Assembly: GCA_964415045.1 (NCBI GenBank)
Contig: CAYPZL010000072.1
Span: 1-24,533, forward strand
Length of the DNA: 24,533 bases
Direction: 5' to 3'
Source: CAYPZL01 sp964415045
Lineage (GTDB): Bacteria > Planctomycetota > Phycisphaerae > Sedimentisphaerales > Anaerobacaceae
Shown: in pieces, positions 13,817-21,325 of the stretch
Layout of the letters: every line of letters starts with the position of its first letter
Numbering within the stretch: position 1 is the first letter of the stretch
Program-made: the position numbers and the translations under genes
The notes under the pieces: model-generated
What the model was told of the DNA's origin: nothing
The model's input: the letters and a program-made list of their open reading frames with translations, nothing else
Database searches by the model: none

Positions 13817-16800
13817 CTACCGCTTTGCCACCACCGGCTCGCGCGCTACCGCCTGACGCACTGCGCCGCTCGACGGCGAACGCTGCGCGTACGACCGCAG
13901 GAAACTGTGACCATCGTCTGTCAGCGTGCTGACCGGCTCTCCCTCGAGCTTTCGACGCGTCTCATTCAGTTCGCCCTGGACTTCATTGAGTCTCTCTTTG
14001 GGGATTTCAATCTGCTCTCTCGTCGCTTCAGAGAGGGCCTCCGCGTCGTCGATGACGAACGGAGTAACAAAAAGAATGAGTTCGTTGTTGGATTCTACGG
14101 TGTCGTTGTGTTGGAACAGCCCGCCCACAAGCGGCAGGTCGCCCAGCAACGGCAGCTTGCGATTCACGAGGCTGTCCTTCTGGAAGAGCATCCCACCGAG
14201 CATAATCGTCTCGCCGTCCTGAACGATCATGTTCGTTTCGGTCTCGACCTTGCTCGTGACGGGCTGGCTGTTGATGAGCTGTGACGTCAACTGGGACAGG
14301 TCCACGCGCACTCTCATGTCCACGCGATTCTCGGGCGTGATGCTCGGACGGACCTGCAGGGTCATACCGACGTCCCGGAAGTCCACGTCCTGCGTCACTC
14401 CAACCGAAGCGGACGTCGTCGCACCGGCGAGAAACGCCACCTCTTCGCCCTTGAAGAACATGGCTTCCTCGTTGTCTTCGGTCCAGAGGGTTTGCTGGTT
14501 GAGGATCTTGGCGTTGGTGGTCTTGATGAGGAAGTCGATCAGGGCATAAACGGCCGTGGTGCCGCCCACGATGGTCCCGCTCCCGTCGGCTCCCAGCGCG
14601 GTGTTCGCCGCCCTGGCCGAACCACGGGTGGCCAAGCTTGTTAGTTCGCCCAAAGCCGTAATCGCATTCTCTTCCAGACTGCCAAACGCATCGGGATTCG
14701 TCGCCAGTTGGAGGCCCAAAGAGGTCATGCTGGTGTGGTCTATCTCGATGACAACAGCCTTGACCAGGACCTGTTTGCCCGGGGTATCCAGTTGCTTGAT
14801 GGTCTTCTCGATACTGTCCTGGAACTCGGGCGGCGCCAGGACGAGGATCGACTTGCTGCGCGGATCGGGAATGAACCGCACCCGCCCGATCACATTGCTG
14901 ATGGGCTCCTCATCGAGTCTGCCTCGCGTCGCGCGCGACCACCACGGCATGTATTCGCCGGCGGATCCCTGATTGCCCTGATTGTTGTTGTTCTGGTTCT
15001 GATTTCCCTGCGAATCGTCCATGGAGTACTCGCTCAGCCCGCGATCACTGCGGCGGATCGGCGCCGTCGTGCCCGGCTCGTTGAACATGGCGTTGAGACG
15101 CTCGGCCAGATCTTCCGGATCGGCGTACTTAAGCTGGACCACGTGGGGTACCTCGGCCATCTCCTGGCGGTCCAGCTCGAGGATGAGCTGTTCCACGACG
15201 TCATAGGCCTGTGGAATCTTGCTGATGACGATGATCTTCTTGGTGCCCGGGACGTCCTCGAAGGTGAGCTGGCCGTACAGGGGGCCCACGATCTTCTTGC
15301 GCTCGTTGTCCGCAGCCCCGAACAGGTACGAGCGGAAGAACGCACGACTCATATCCTCCTCCTCGGAGAAGAGTCTCGTCAGCAGTTCCGCCATTTGCAC
15401 CGGGTCCGAGTTGTGCAGTTCGATGATTCGCGGCTTGACTGCATCCACGTCCAGCGGCGCGTCCCATTCCTCGATCTGCTTCTCGATCTTCCGCATGTTC
15501 TCCGCAGACGCAATGACCGTCACCTGGCTCATCGACGGGAACGCGATCACCCGGACCGTTTCGGCCGGATTCTGGTCTCGGCGTCCGTACCGGTAGTAGT
15601 AGTTGTAGCGGTTGGCGCTCTGCGACTGGTCGCTGTACAGATTCTCAATGTTCTCCTTGATCTGATCCGGATCGGCATGTTTCAGTTCGAAGACCTTTTC
15701 CTCATACTCCCCGGGCGGAACATCCAATTCCAAAATCATCTTCTTGACCATATCGCGGAGGTCCTTCCGACCGAAAATCATGACCTGTCTGGTTTCGGGC
15801 AGGGCCTCCAGCAGAACGCTCGGCAGAAACTCCGTTCCCGGCAGATCGGCAAACCCGTCCTCCACGCTCCCCTCGACCTCCCGAGGGTCGGCATACATGA
15901 GCTTTACGATCTCATACTGGGATTCAACAGGCTCTGCCTTGTCCAGCTTCGCAATCCACTCACGCACTTTCTCCATGACCTCCGCAGGCCCTTTGCCGAT
16001 GATCCACTTCCGTCGGGGCTCCGGAATCAAAACAACCGAAACCTCTCCGGAAGAGATCACCACAGACGAGGCGGCGCCGCTTCTGGAGTCAGTCGACTTG
16101 CGGCCCGGGCCGGCCAACGGCCTCGGGCTGCTGGGGCGGGAGCCCCCGTAGCGGTCTCTTCCATAGTAGCGTCGGGAGCGAGGATCCGTCTCGCCCAGCA
16201 GAATGTTCAGCATCTGGACGATCTCCGAGGGATCGCCGTACTTGATCTCAAAGATCTCCGTGACCGCCTGCTCGGCCTCGGGCACGTCGAATTCCTGGAT
16301 GATGCGCTCGACGCGCATCAGGTTCATCACCGTATCGATCACGAGCAAAGTCCCGGTGGTCTCGTCGGCGCTGACATGACCGTATTCCCCAACCAGCGGC
16401 TGCACGATCTGAGACATCTGCGCGGGATTGTACGTGGTCAACTTGAAGAACTTCTGCACGATCTGGTCTTTGTTCTCGAACATGGCCAGCGGCTCGTCCG
16501 GCTCCACCGTGGGCACCACCCCCAATCGAGCCTCGGCGATCGGTTTGAGGAAGATGGTATCCTCTATCTCTTCGGCCACGTATCCCTTCATGCGAAGCGC
16601 GCTGTAGATTTTGGCCAGCGCCTTGTCCCTGGGCATTTTGGCCGGCGCGTAGATGGTGACCTTCTGCTTCATGGCCTCTTCATGGGGAATCACCGTCTTA
16701 CCGGTCCACTTGGCAATTTTCTCGACGAGGTTCTTGACCTCCACGTCCTTGAGGTTCACGGCCTCCAGGGCGTCGTTCGGATCGTCCGGTGCGTTGGGCT

Positions 16801-17164
16801 CACGTGCCTTGGCCTCTCGCGTCGCGGACGGACCGGGCCGACCGGTCGGCCGGCTGTGCTCGTCCGGTTTGCCCGGACGATCGATTTTCCCGGGCTCGGC
16901 AGGACGGTTTGGCTCCGGCGTTTCGCTCGGCTGGTTCGGCTCCGGCGGAACATTGGCATCGGCCACAACGCCGGGATCATTCCCGTCGGCCCTGTCCTCA
17001 CCGGGCCGCGCATTGGGATCCGGCGCCGGGCTTGGCTTGGCGCCGGCTTTCTGCTCAACACCAAGCGTATATGCCTCGGGTATCTGGAAGCCCACCCGCC
17101 AGACAATAACCGCAGCCGCGGCAAACACCAGGACCCACAATAGTAGCACTCTTGGCCGTTCCAC
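13817..17164 (-). CDS. gspD: Type II secretion secretin GspD, extended (N0 plus about six N1-type repeats)
   Basis: This is the outer-membrane channel of a type II secretion system. The 1115-residue protein has an N-terminal hydrophobic segment (about 6-24) and a Pro/Asn-rich linker (25-135). An N0 domain (about 137-212) is followed by six N1-type ring domains (about 240-298, 303-414, 417-484, 490-572, 579-667, 673-795). The secretin barrel (about 797-1038) contains LLGDLPLVGGLFQ and NELILFVTPFVI, with a coiled tail after it. Canonical GspD has N0 and three repeats in about 650-700 residues. Repeats 2, 4 and 6 carry disordered insertions, one Asn/Gln-rich. The GTG at 17164 is chosen over the GTG at 17179, because an AGGAGA six bases upstream of 17164 is an excellent Shine-Dalgarno that lies inside the longer version. 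It is the last gene of the operon. Confidence 0.93.
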   Translation of the reverse strand: MERPRVLLLWVLVFAAAAVIVWRVGFQIPEAYTLGVEQKAGAKPSPAPDPNARPGEDRADGNDPGVVADANVPPEPNQPSETPEPNRPAEPGKIDRPGKPDEHSRPTGRPGPSATREAKAREPNAPDDPNDALEAVNLKDVEVKNLVEKIAKWTGKTVIPHEEAMKQKVTIYAPAKMPRDKALAKIYSALRMKGYVAEEIEDTIFLKPIAEARLGVVPTVEPDEPLAMFENKDQIVQKFFKLTTYNPAQMSQIVQPLVGEYGHVSADETTGTLLVIDTVMNLMRVERIIQEFDVPEAEQAVTEIFEIKYGDPSEIVQMLNILLGETDPRSRRYYGRDRYGGSRPSSPRPLAGPGRKSTDSRSGAASSVVISSGEVSVVLIPEPRRKWIIGKGPAEVMEKVREWIAKLDKAEPVESQYEIVKLMYADPREVEGSVEDGFADLPGTEFLPSVLLEALPETRQVMIFGRKDLRDMVKKMILELDVPPGEYEEKVFELKHADPDQIKENIENLYSDQSQSANRYNYYYRYGRRDQNPAETVRVIAFPSMSQVTVIASAENMRKIEKQIEEWDAPLDVDAVKPRIIELHNSDPVQMAELLTRLFSEEEDMSRAFFRSYLFGAADNERKKIVGPLYGQLTFEDVPGTKKIIVISKIPQAYDVVEQLILELDRQEMAEVPHVVQLKYADPEDLAERLNAMFNEPGTTAPIRRSDRGLSEYSMDDSQGNQNQNNNNQGNQGSAGEYMPWWSRATRGRLDEEPISNVIGRVRFIPDPRSKSILVLAPPEFQDSIEKTIKQLDTPGKQVLVKAVVIEIDHTSMTSLGLQLATNPDAFGSLEENAITALGELTSLATRGSARAANTALGADGSGTIVGGTTAVYALIDFLIKTTNAKILNQQTLWTEDNEEAMFFKGEEVAFLAGATTSASVGVTQDVDFRDVGMTLQVRPSITPENRVDMRVRVDLSQLTSQLINSQPVTSKVETETNMIVQDGETIMLGGMLFQKDSLVNRKLPLLGDLPLVGGLFQHNDTVESNNELILFVTPFVIDDAEALSEATREQIEIPKERLNEVQGELNETRRKLEGEPVSTLTDDGHSFLRSYAQRSPSSGAVRQAVAREPVVAKR
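14966..15007 (-). repeat. Asn/Gln/Gly-rich low-complexity tract within gspD
   Basis: This tract encodes a GNQNQNNNNQGNQG stretch inside the last N1-type repeat of the secretin. The DNA is a run of AAC, CAG and CAA codons with GGG and GGC. It lies within a disordered insertion (about residues 700-755) and probably forms a flexible loop that varies in length between relatives. Confidence 0.6.
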
Positions 17165-17168
17165 TTTT

Positions 17169-17174
17169 TGTCTC
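17169..17174 (-). promoter_or_regulatory. Strong Shine-Dalgarno AGGAGA that fixes the gspD start
   Basis: AGGAGA on the minus strand is followed after six bases (CAAAAA) by the GTG at 17164. The alternative GTG at 17179 lies upstream of this site and has no comparable ribosome-binding sequence, so 17164 is the more credible start. Confidence 0.7.
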
Positions 17175-17211
17175 CTCACGCTGACTCTGCGTCGATCTAT
17201 CGGTTCATCAT

Positions 17212-17772
17212 TTACGACTGACCCGCTTCATTGGGCTCGGCGACGCGGCCGTCTGCCTCCGGATCGGTCGTTGTGTTTGCGTCCGTTATTTCACGCGGGC
17301 GTATGCCCAGCTCTCTCTGGCGTCGCGCTCGCAGGCGGGCTTCCATCTGGGCCCGCAGCGCTTCCCTTTCCTCTTGCGACATGCTTTGCCATTTCTCGAA
17401 CATCTGCTGCCGTCTCTGACGTTCGAGATCGGCCGCAGTGCTCCTGCCGGAGGAACTGAAGCGCTCGCGCACCTGCTGTCTGAACTGTTCCTGCTCCGCC
17501 TCCGTCAGATTGCTCATCTTCTCCAGCATTTCGGCTCTTTCCTGCTTCACTTCCGCAGGGTCCTTCTCGCCCAGGCGCTGTCTGCGTCCGCGTCCCGGTC
17601 CGTAGTCGTCTGCCGTCGCCTGGCTGGGCGTTACATCGTTGGGCGCGCCGGCATGTTGCTCCGGCCCGGCATGTTGCATCCGTGCCTGTCGGATGAGAAG
17701 ACCGACGCCGTAAGCCGTCAGCAAGACCGCGGCGGTGACAATGACAAAAACGATTGTGTTGGCGTGCTTCAT
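17212..17772 (-). CDS. Membrane-anchored charged helical protein of the T2SS operon, unknown function
   Basis: I do not recognise this as a named family. The 186-residue product has a hydrophobic N-terminal anchor (about 7-26) followed by a Pro/Gly/His region. Two charged helical segments follow, LTEAEQEQFRQQVRERF (about 89-105) and FEKWQSMSQEEREALRAQME (about 125-144), ending in a polar Asp/Asn/Glu tail. The W-x2-M-[ST]-x-E-[ED] helix also occurs at the C-termini of the two GspC-like proteins encoded just upstream, suggesting a shared docking or assembly module. A good Shine-Dalgarno (AAAGG, eight bases before the ATG) supports the start. The product should be anchored in the inner membrane, facing the periplasm. 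It lies between the second gspC-like gene (26 bases) and gspD. Confidence 0.75.
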   Translation of the reverse strand: MKHANTIVFVIVTAAVLLTAYGVGLLIRQARMQHAGPEQHAGAPNDVTPSQATADDYGPGRGRRQRLGEKDPAEVKQERAEMLEKMSNLTEAEQEQFRQQVRERFSSSGRSTAADLERQRRQQMFEKWQSMSQEEREALRAQMEARLRARRQRELGIRPREITDANTTTDPEADGRVAEPNEAGQS

Positions 17773-17798
17773 AAATGTGACCTTTCATCCCTGCGTAC

Positions 17799-18521
17799 TT
17801 ATCGACCGCGACGTTCGGAGCGTTCGCGCATCTTCTGTTTGAATCTTTCCTTTTCTTCCGGTGTCATGTTTGGCCATCGTTCCTTGATTTTGGCCCGTTC
17901 CTCCGGCGACATGACAGGAGCACCTCCCGGCCGGGGCCGCATCGGTCCGGCGGGCACGTTGGAGATGACCGTGCCCCTGTTTACGTGCGTCCGACCGGGG
18001 GCACCGCTCGGTCGCCTGCGGGAAGGCGGCCCGGCGGGGCCTTCCGAACTCGGGCCTGCGATCGGGGCGAACTCCTTCTCATGACCGTCCCAGAGAATCC
18101 TGACCCTTGTCGGTTCGACGGCCACAATCCTGGCATCCCCTATGCTGTCGCCGGGCTTGTACCACCTGTCCGCGATCAACACTTCGCCTCCCAGGATGCC
18201 CGTGACAGACTCGACGGGGTGCCGCTTCGGAGGCTTCGAGACAAACAGGTTCTTCTCTTTGAGTTCGTTGGCCAGAGTCCGCGCCGCCGTCAGACCTCCT
18301 CCCGGATCGTCTGAGGCCACGCTATCCGGGCGCAGGGCCTGGGCAACGAAAATCTCCGCGCGGGCCGAGGTCATGAGAAACCCCGCGATTTCCAGCACGA
18401 TCGAGGCACCCAACAACAATGCGACCGCCAACAGAATCTTCGCCAGCGGGTCCATATCAGATTGGCTTCGTTCGATTTTCATGATGCGTTTCGTCAGCAG
18501 CCCGCCCCCGGGCGGGGCCAT
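17799..18521 (-). CDS. GspC-like type II secretion inner-membrane protein, copy 2
   Basis: This GspC-type protein should link the inner-membrane platform to the secretin N0 domain. After a membrane helix (about 24-52) comes the homology region KEKNLFVSKPPKRHPVESV, with GILGGEVLIADRWYKPGDSIGDARIVAVEPTRVRILWDG, which matches the GspC HR fold. A Pro/Gly-rich linker and a charged helical tail (MSPEERAKIKERWPNMTPEEKERF) follow; no PDZ or coiled-coil domain typical of other GspC is seen. It is clearly a paralogue of the gene upstream. The ATG at 18521 is kept because it lies seven bases after the preceding stop. ATGs at 18482 and 18455 are possible and would shorten the cytoplasmic tail. Assignment as GspC-like is by fold resemblance. 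Confidence 0.8.
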   Translation of the reverse strand: MAPPGGGLLTKRIMKIERSQSDMDPLAKILLAVALLLGASIVLEIAGFLMTSARAEIFVAQALRPDSVASDDPGGGLTAARTLANELKEKNLFVSKPPKRHPVESVTGILGGEVLIADRWYKPGDSIGDARIVAVEPTRVRILWDGHEKEFAPIAGPSSEGPAGPPSRRRPSGAPGRTHVNRGTVISNVPAGPMRPRPGGAPVMSPEERAKIKERWPNMTPEEKERFKQKMRERSERRGR

Positions 18522-18528
18522 CGCTGCT

Positions 18529-19278
18529 CTACATACGTCTCCCTATGCTCTCAATAGCCTGTCGTCTTTGATCTTCGGGCATGCTGCTCCATTTCCTCCG
18601 GGCCTCAGCCTGTTCTTCCTTCGACATTCCGTTCCAGTAGTTGAGCAGCTTCTGTCTGACCTCCGGCGGCAGATTCACTCCCATCCAGGCCAGCGCGTCA
18701 CCGCCTCCAGGTCCGGGGGCCGCTCGGGCCTCGACACGAACAGGTTTCGGACCCGGTCCGGGTTTCGCAGCTTCGGGACGATGCGGGGTTGGAGGACCGC
18801 CTCTCTCGGGACCGCGCGGTGGAGAAGGCCTGTCGCCGCCGGTAGCCGCCATGGGGGGAAAAGCCTTCACCTGGCCATCCCAGGCGATTTTCACCTCCGT
18901 CGGCTCGACGGCGACGATGTTGGCATCGCCGACCTTGTCGCCGGCCTTGTACCACTTGCCTCCAATCAGCGCTTCGCTGCCCAGAATCCCATCCACCTGC
19001 TTGACGGGGTGTTGCCTCGGGGGCTTCTTGATGAACAGGTTCTTCTCTTTCAGCGACGCGGCGGTCTGCCGGGCTTCTGCCAGATAGGGCTCGAGATCGT
19101 TCGGATCGCGACCGTGGCGGGCCAGGGCTTGCGCGACCGCACCCTCAGCGCGAGCGGGGCCTCTGAAGAAGCTCGCCCCCTTGGCCAAAGCCAGAGCGCC
19201 GGCCAAGACGGCCGTGGCGCCGAAGGCAAAAACCAGCCAGTCCTTGCGATTCTCCTTGTTCTCTGCTTGCGATCTCAT
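18529..19278 (-). CDS. GspC-like type II secretion inner-membrane protein, copy 1
   Basis: This 249-residue paralogue of the following gene has an N-terminal membrane helix (about 15-36). The HR-like block is KEKNLFIKKPPRQHPVKQV, GILGSEALIGGKWYKAGDKVGDANIVAVEPTEVKIAWDG. A Pro/Gly-rich linker follows, then a helical tail with YWNGMSKEEQAEARRKWSSMPEDQRR, which holds two copies of the W-x2-M-[ST] motif. Two GspC-like proteins in tandem are unusual. They might form a hetero-oligomer or serve different secretin rings. The ATG at 19278 is preferred over a TTG at 19305 because ACCAGG precedes it by nine bases. It lies 36 bases after the gspM-like stop. Confidence 0.8.
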   Translation of the reverse strand: MRSQAENKENRKDWLVFAFGATAVLAGALALAKGASFFRGPARAEGAVAQALARHGRDPNDLEPYLAEARQTAASLKEKNLFIKKPPRQHPVKQVDGILGSEALIGGKWYKAGDKVGDANIVAVEPTEVKIAWDGQVKAFPPMAATGGDRPSPPRGPERGGPPTPHRPEAAKPGPGPKPVRVEARAAPGPGGGDALAWMGVNLPPEVRQKLLNYWNGMSKEEQAEARRKWSSMPEDQRRQAIESIGRRM

Positions 19279-19314
19279 GGGCACAAACCTGGTCCGTACA
19301 CTCAATGAGAGAAC

Positions 19315-19845
19315 TTACTTCACAAACGTCGATACAGTCAGGTCGATTTCGACCTCTTTTCTTTTCTCGGGCGGCTCCTTCGTACCGCACTGAATGCTGA
19401 GTTCCTCCACACCCACCAGGTACGGGTTTTCCTTTAAGGCGGCCAGAAAATCCAGAAGCTGATCGAACCGGCACTTGCCCTTGCACTTGATACGCAGGAC
19501 ACCGTACGAGGCGTTCTTCTTTCTGCGCACCGCCAAAAAGGCCAGCGGCTCGTTCTTGATGCCCGCTTTCTTGAGCTGCTCGTGCAGCTTGTCTCGAAAG
19601 AGGAATTTCTGCGTTTCCTCCGGCTGCGGCTCCTCAAAGACCGGGACAATGGAAAGCAGGCCGGCCCGTTGTGCGGTGTCACCGCCGATGTCGTTCAGCT
19701 TGCTTCTCGCCAGCGCCAGGGAAGCGCGAACTTCGCCCCACTGCCCGAGCCAGTCCGAGCCGTAGGTGAACGCCAGGATCGCAACGGCACAGAGAACGCC
19801 GAACTGGATCATACGTATTTCCCGCTGGTTCAGTTTCCTTGCCAT
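19315..19845 (-). CDS. gspM: GspM/PilO-like type II secretion assembly-platform protein
   Basis: This 176-residue bitopic inner-membrane protein has a short basic cytoplasmic start (MARKLNQREIRMIQF) and a membrane helix (about 13-30). A helical coiled segment then leads to a periplasmic ferredoxin-like region with alternating strands (GVLRIKCKGKCRFDQLLDFL, then VGVEELSIQC, then KEVEIDLTVSTFVK). This topology matches GspM/PilO, which dimerises with GspL/PilN. It directly follows the GspL gene (16-base gap), with a Shine-Dalgarno AGGA five bases before the ATG. Sequence identity to named GspM cannot be judged by eye, so the symbol rests on topology and gene order. Confidence 0.75.
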   Translation of the reverse strand: MARKLNQREIRMIQFGVLCAVAILAFTYGSDWLGQWGEVRASLALARSKLNDIGGDTAQRAGLLSIVPVFEEPQPEETQKFLFRDKLHEQLKKAGIKNEPLAFLAVRRKKNASYGVLRIKCKGKCRFDQLLDFLAALKENPYLVGVEELSIQCGTKEPPEKRKEVEIDLTVSTFVK

Positions 19846-19861
19846 ATCTGTCCTGCCCGCG

Positions 19862-21325
19862 TTAAAGAACGGCTGCCTTCTTCGTAAACTGCTTGTAATG
19901 AAAGTTGATCGTGAACTTGATCTTCTTGGTCTTGGCGTCGGGGATCGCCGTCGCTATCTCGACTTCCTCCATGCCTTTCCGGCCGCGGAGGTGCTTCTGA
20001 AAGTCCCACAGACGCTCTTCATTGTCGGCGCGACCCGTCAGCGTGACCCTCTGGCCTTTTTTGAAATGAAAACTGTCCAGGACAATGCCGCTGCTGTCGC
20101 CGCTGTTGATTTCCTGAAGGAGTTCCAGAGGATCGGGGCGGTGCCGCGCCACCGTTTTGAGCAACTTCTCCTGCTCCCTTATTTTCTCGAATTGCGGCTG
20201 ATTCACGAGGGCGCTGAGGCGCTTCTCGCTGGCGACATCGACGGCGTACGCTGCCACCACCAGGGCCACCAGCATGACGGCGGCCAGTACGGCCGCCACT
20301 TTCACCGAACGCTGAGCCGAGCGCGCCTTCCGGGCCTGCTCCTGCTCGTTCATGTCCACGAAGAGATTGAGGGCCTGCGACGGACTCTCCAGAGCCATGA
20401 TCGCCAGCCCCAGCGGCACGCGATATTCATAGACATCCCGCCCCTGACAATCGGCCGGCAGCTTCAGGGCCTGGCTCTTCGGCAGGCTGGGCTTCGCCGG
20501 CAGGCCGGCCGCGTGCAGGGCAGCAATGATCCGGTCGATTTCCTCGCTGCCGTCGGAAAGGACAAGGATCGGCAATCCAAGCGATTCGTCCCCCTGAAAG
20601 GACTCGATTGCCGACCGCACGTCCTGGGTGAACCGCTCCATAAGCTCGATCGACTTGGAGACCGTGCCGTGCTCATCTACGGTCGTGAGATCTTGCAGTC
20701 CCGTGGGGAACACGGATGCATGAGCGACGAGTCCCGCCCGAATGAGACACACCTGCGTGTCCCGCCGACCGACACTGATGAGAACGGCCTCCGACTCCAC
20801 CTCGGTGAACAATCTCTGCCAGGCCTTGACCACACCCTCACACGAGAGGTAGACGTCGGGCGCCCCAAAACCGCGGATGCTCCGGGCAAATGCGAAAAGG
20901 TGGTCTCTCCGCGCCGCCGCCAGGGTGATATCGACCTCGCCGTTTGTCGAAGGCATGGTCCGCCAGGCGACCGCAATCTGCTTCGGCTGCAACGGCAGGA
21001 CGGATTCCGCCTGCATCCGCACGATGGCTTCGGTTTCCTCCTTCGCCACCGCCGGCGTCGTCAGCCGGTAAAAAGCCACCGCCGTCGAATCGAGCCCCAC
21101 GACCGAGGCCGTGTGTTTGTCGCGCCCCTTCTTCTGCACGCCGGTTTCCCCGCTGAATCCGCACTGCGTGGTGAACTTGCCCCAGGACCCGTCGTCCTCG
21201 GGCATGCGTTTCGTCCAGAGAACCTCCATGCGACTGCCCGCCTTTCGCAGCTTGACGGCTTTGAAATCGGTGTCGTCTCTTGCGGCCGCTATCGCGGTGT
21301 GCAATGTTCTTGCGCCCTCACTCAT
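19862..21325 (-). CDS. gspL: GspL-like type II secretion protein (PilM/PilN-type fusion)
   Basis: This 487-residue protein has a cytoplasmic actin-like fold (about 70-315), with VVGLDSTAVAFYRL, VDITLAAARRDHL and AVLISVGRRDTQVCLIRAG. A PilN-like juxtamembrane segment follows (ALNLFVDMNEQEQARKARS), then a membrane helix (about 341-362), a helical stalk, and a periplasmic ferredoxin-like domain (about 412-480). This is the PilM plus PilN arrangement seen in GspL, which couples the GspE ATPase to the periplasmic machinery. The ATG at 21325 overlaps the gspK stop by one base (TGATG) and is preceded by GGAG ten bases away, so it is preferred over the upstream start at 21391, which would run 22 codons into gspK. 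Confidence 0.85.
   Translation of the reverse strand: MSEGARTLHTAIAAARDDTDFKAVKLRKAGSRMEVLWTKRMPEDDGSWGKFTTQCGFSGETGVQKKGRDKHTASVVGLDSTAVAFYRLTTPAVAKEETEAIVRMQAESVLPLQPKQIAVAWRTMPSTNGEVDITLAAARRDHLFAFARSIRGFGAPDVYLSCEGVVKAWQRLFTEVESEAVLISVGRRDTQVCLIRAGLVAHASVFPTGLQDLTTVDEHGTVSKSIELMERFTQDVRSAIESFQGDESLGLPILVLSDGSEEIDRIIAALHAAGLPAKPSLPKSQALKLPADCQGRDVYEYRVPLGLAIMALESPSQALNLFVDMNEQEQARKARSAQRSVKVAAVLAAVMLVALVVAAYAVDVASEKRLSALVNQPQFEKIREQEKLLKTVARHRPDPLELLQEINSGDSSGIVLDSFHFKKGQRVTLTGRADNEERLWDFQKHLRGRKGMEEVEIATAIPDAKTKKIKFTINFHYKQFTKKAAVL

Noticed and set aside
14708..17143. Long open frame (811 codons) on the plus strand opposite gspD
   Set aside because: It is antisense to a protein with clear secretin domains. 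Its translation is rich in His, Arg and Leu without recognisable motifs. Such frames are common opposite GC-rich genes.
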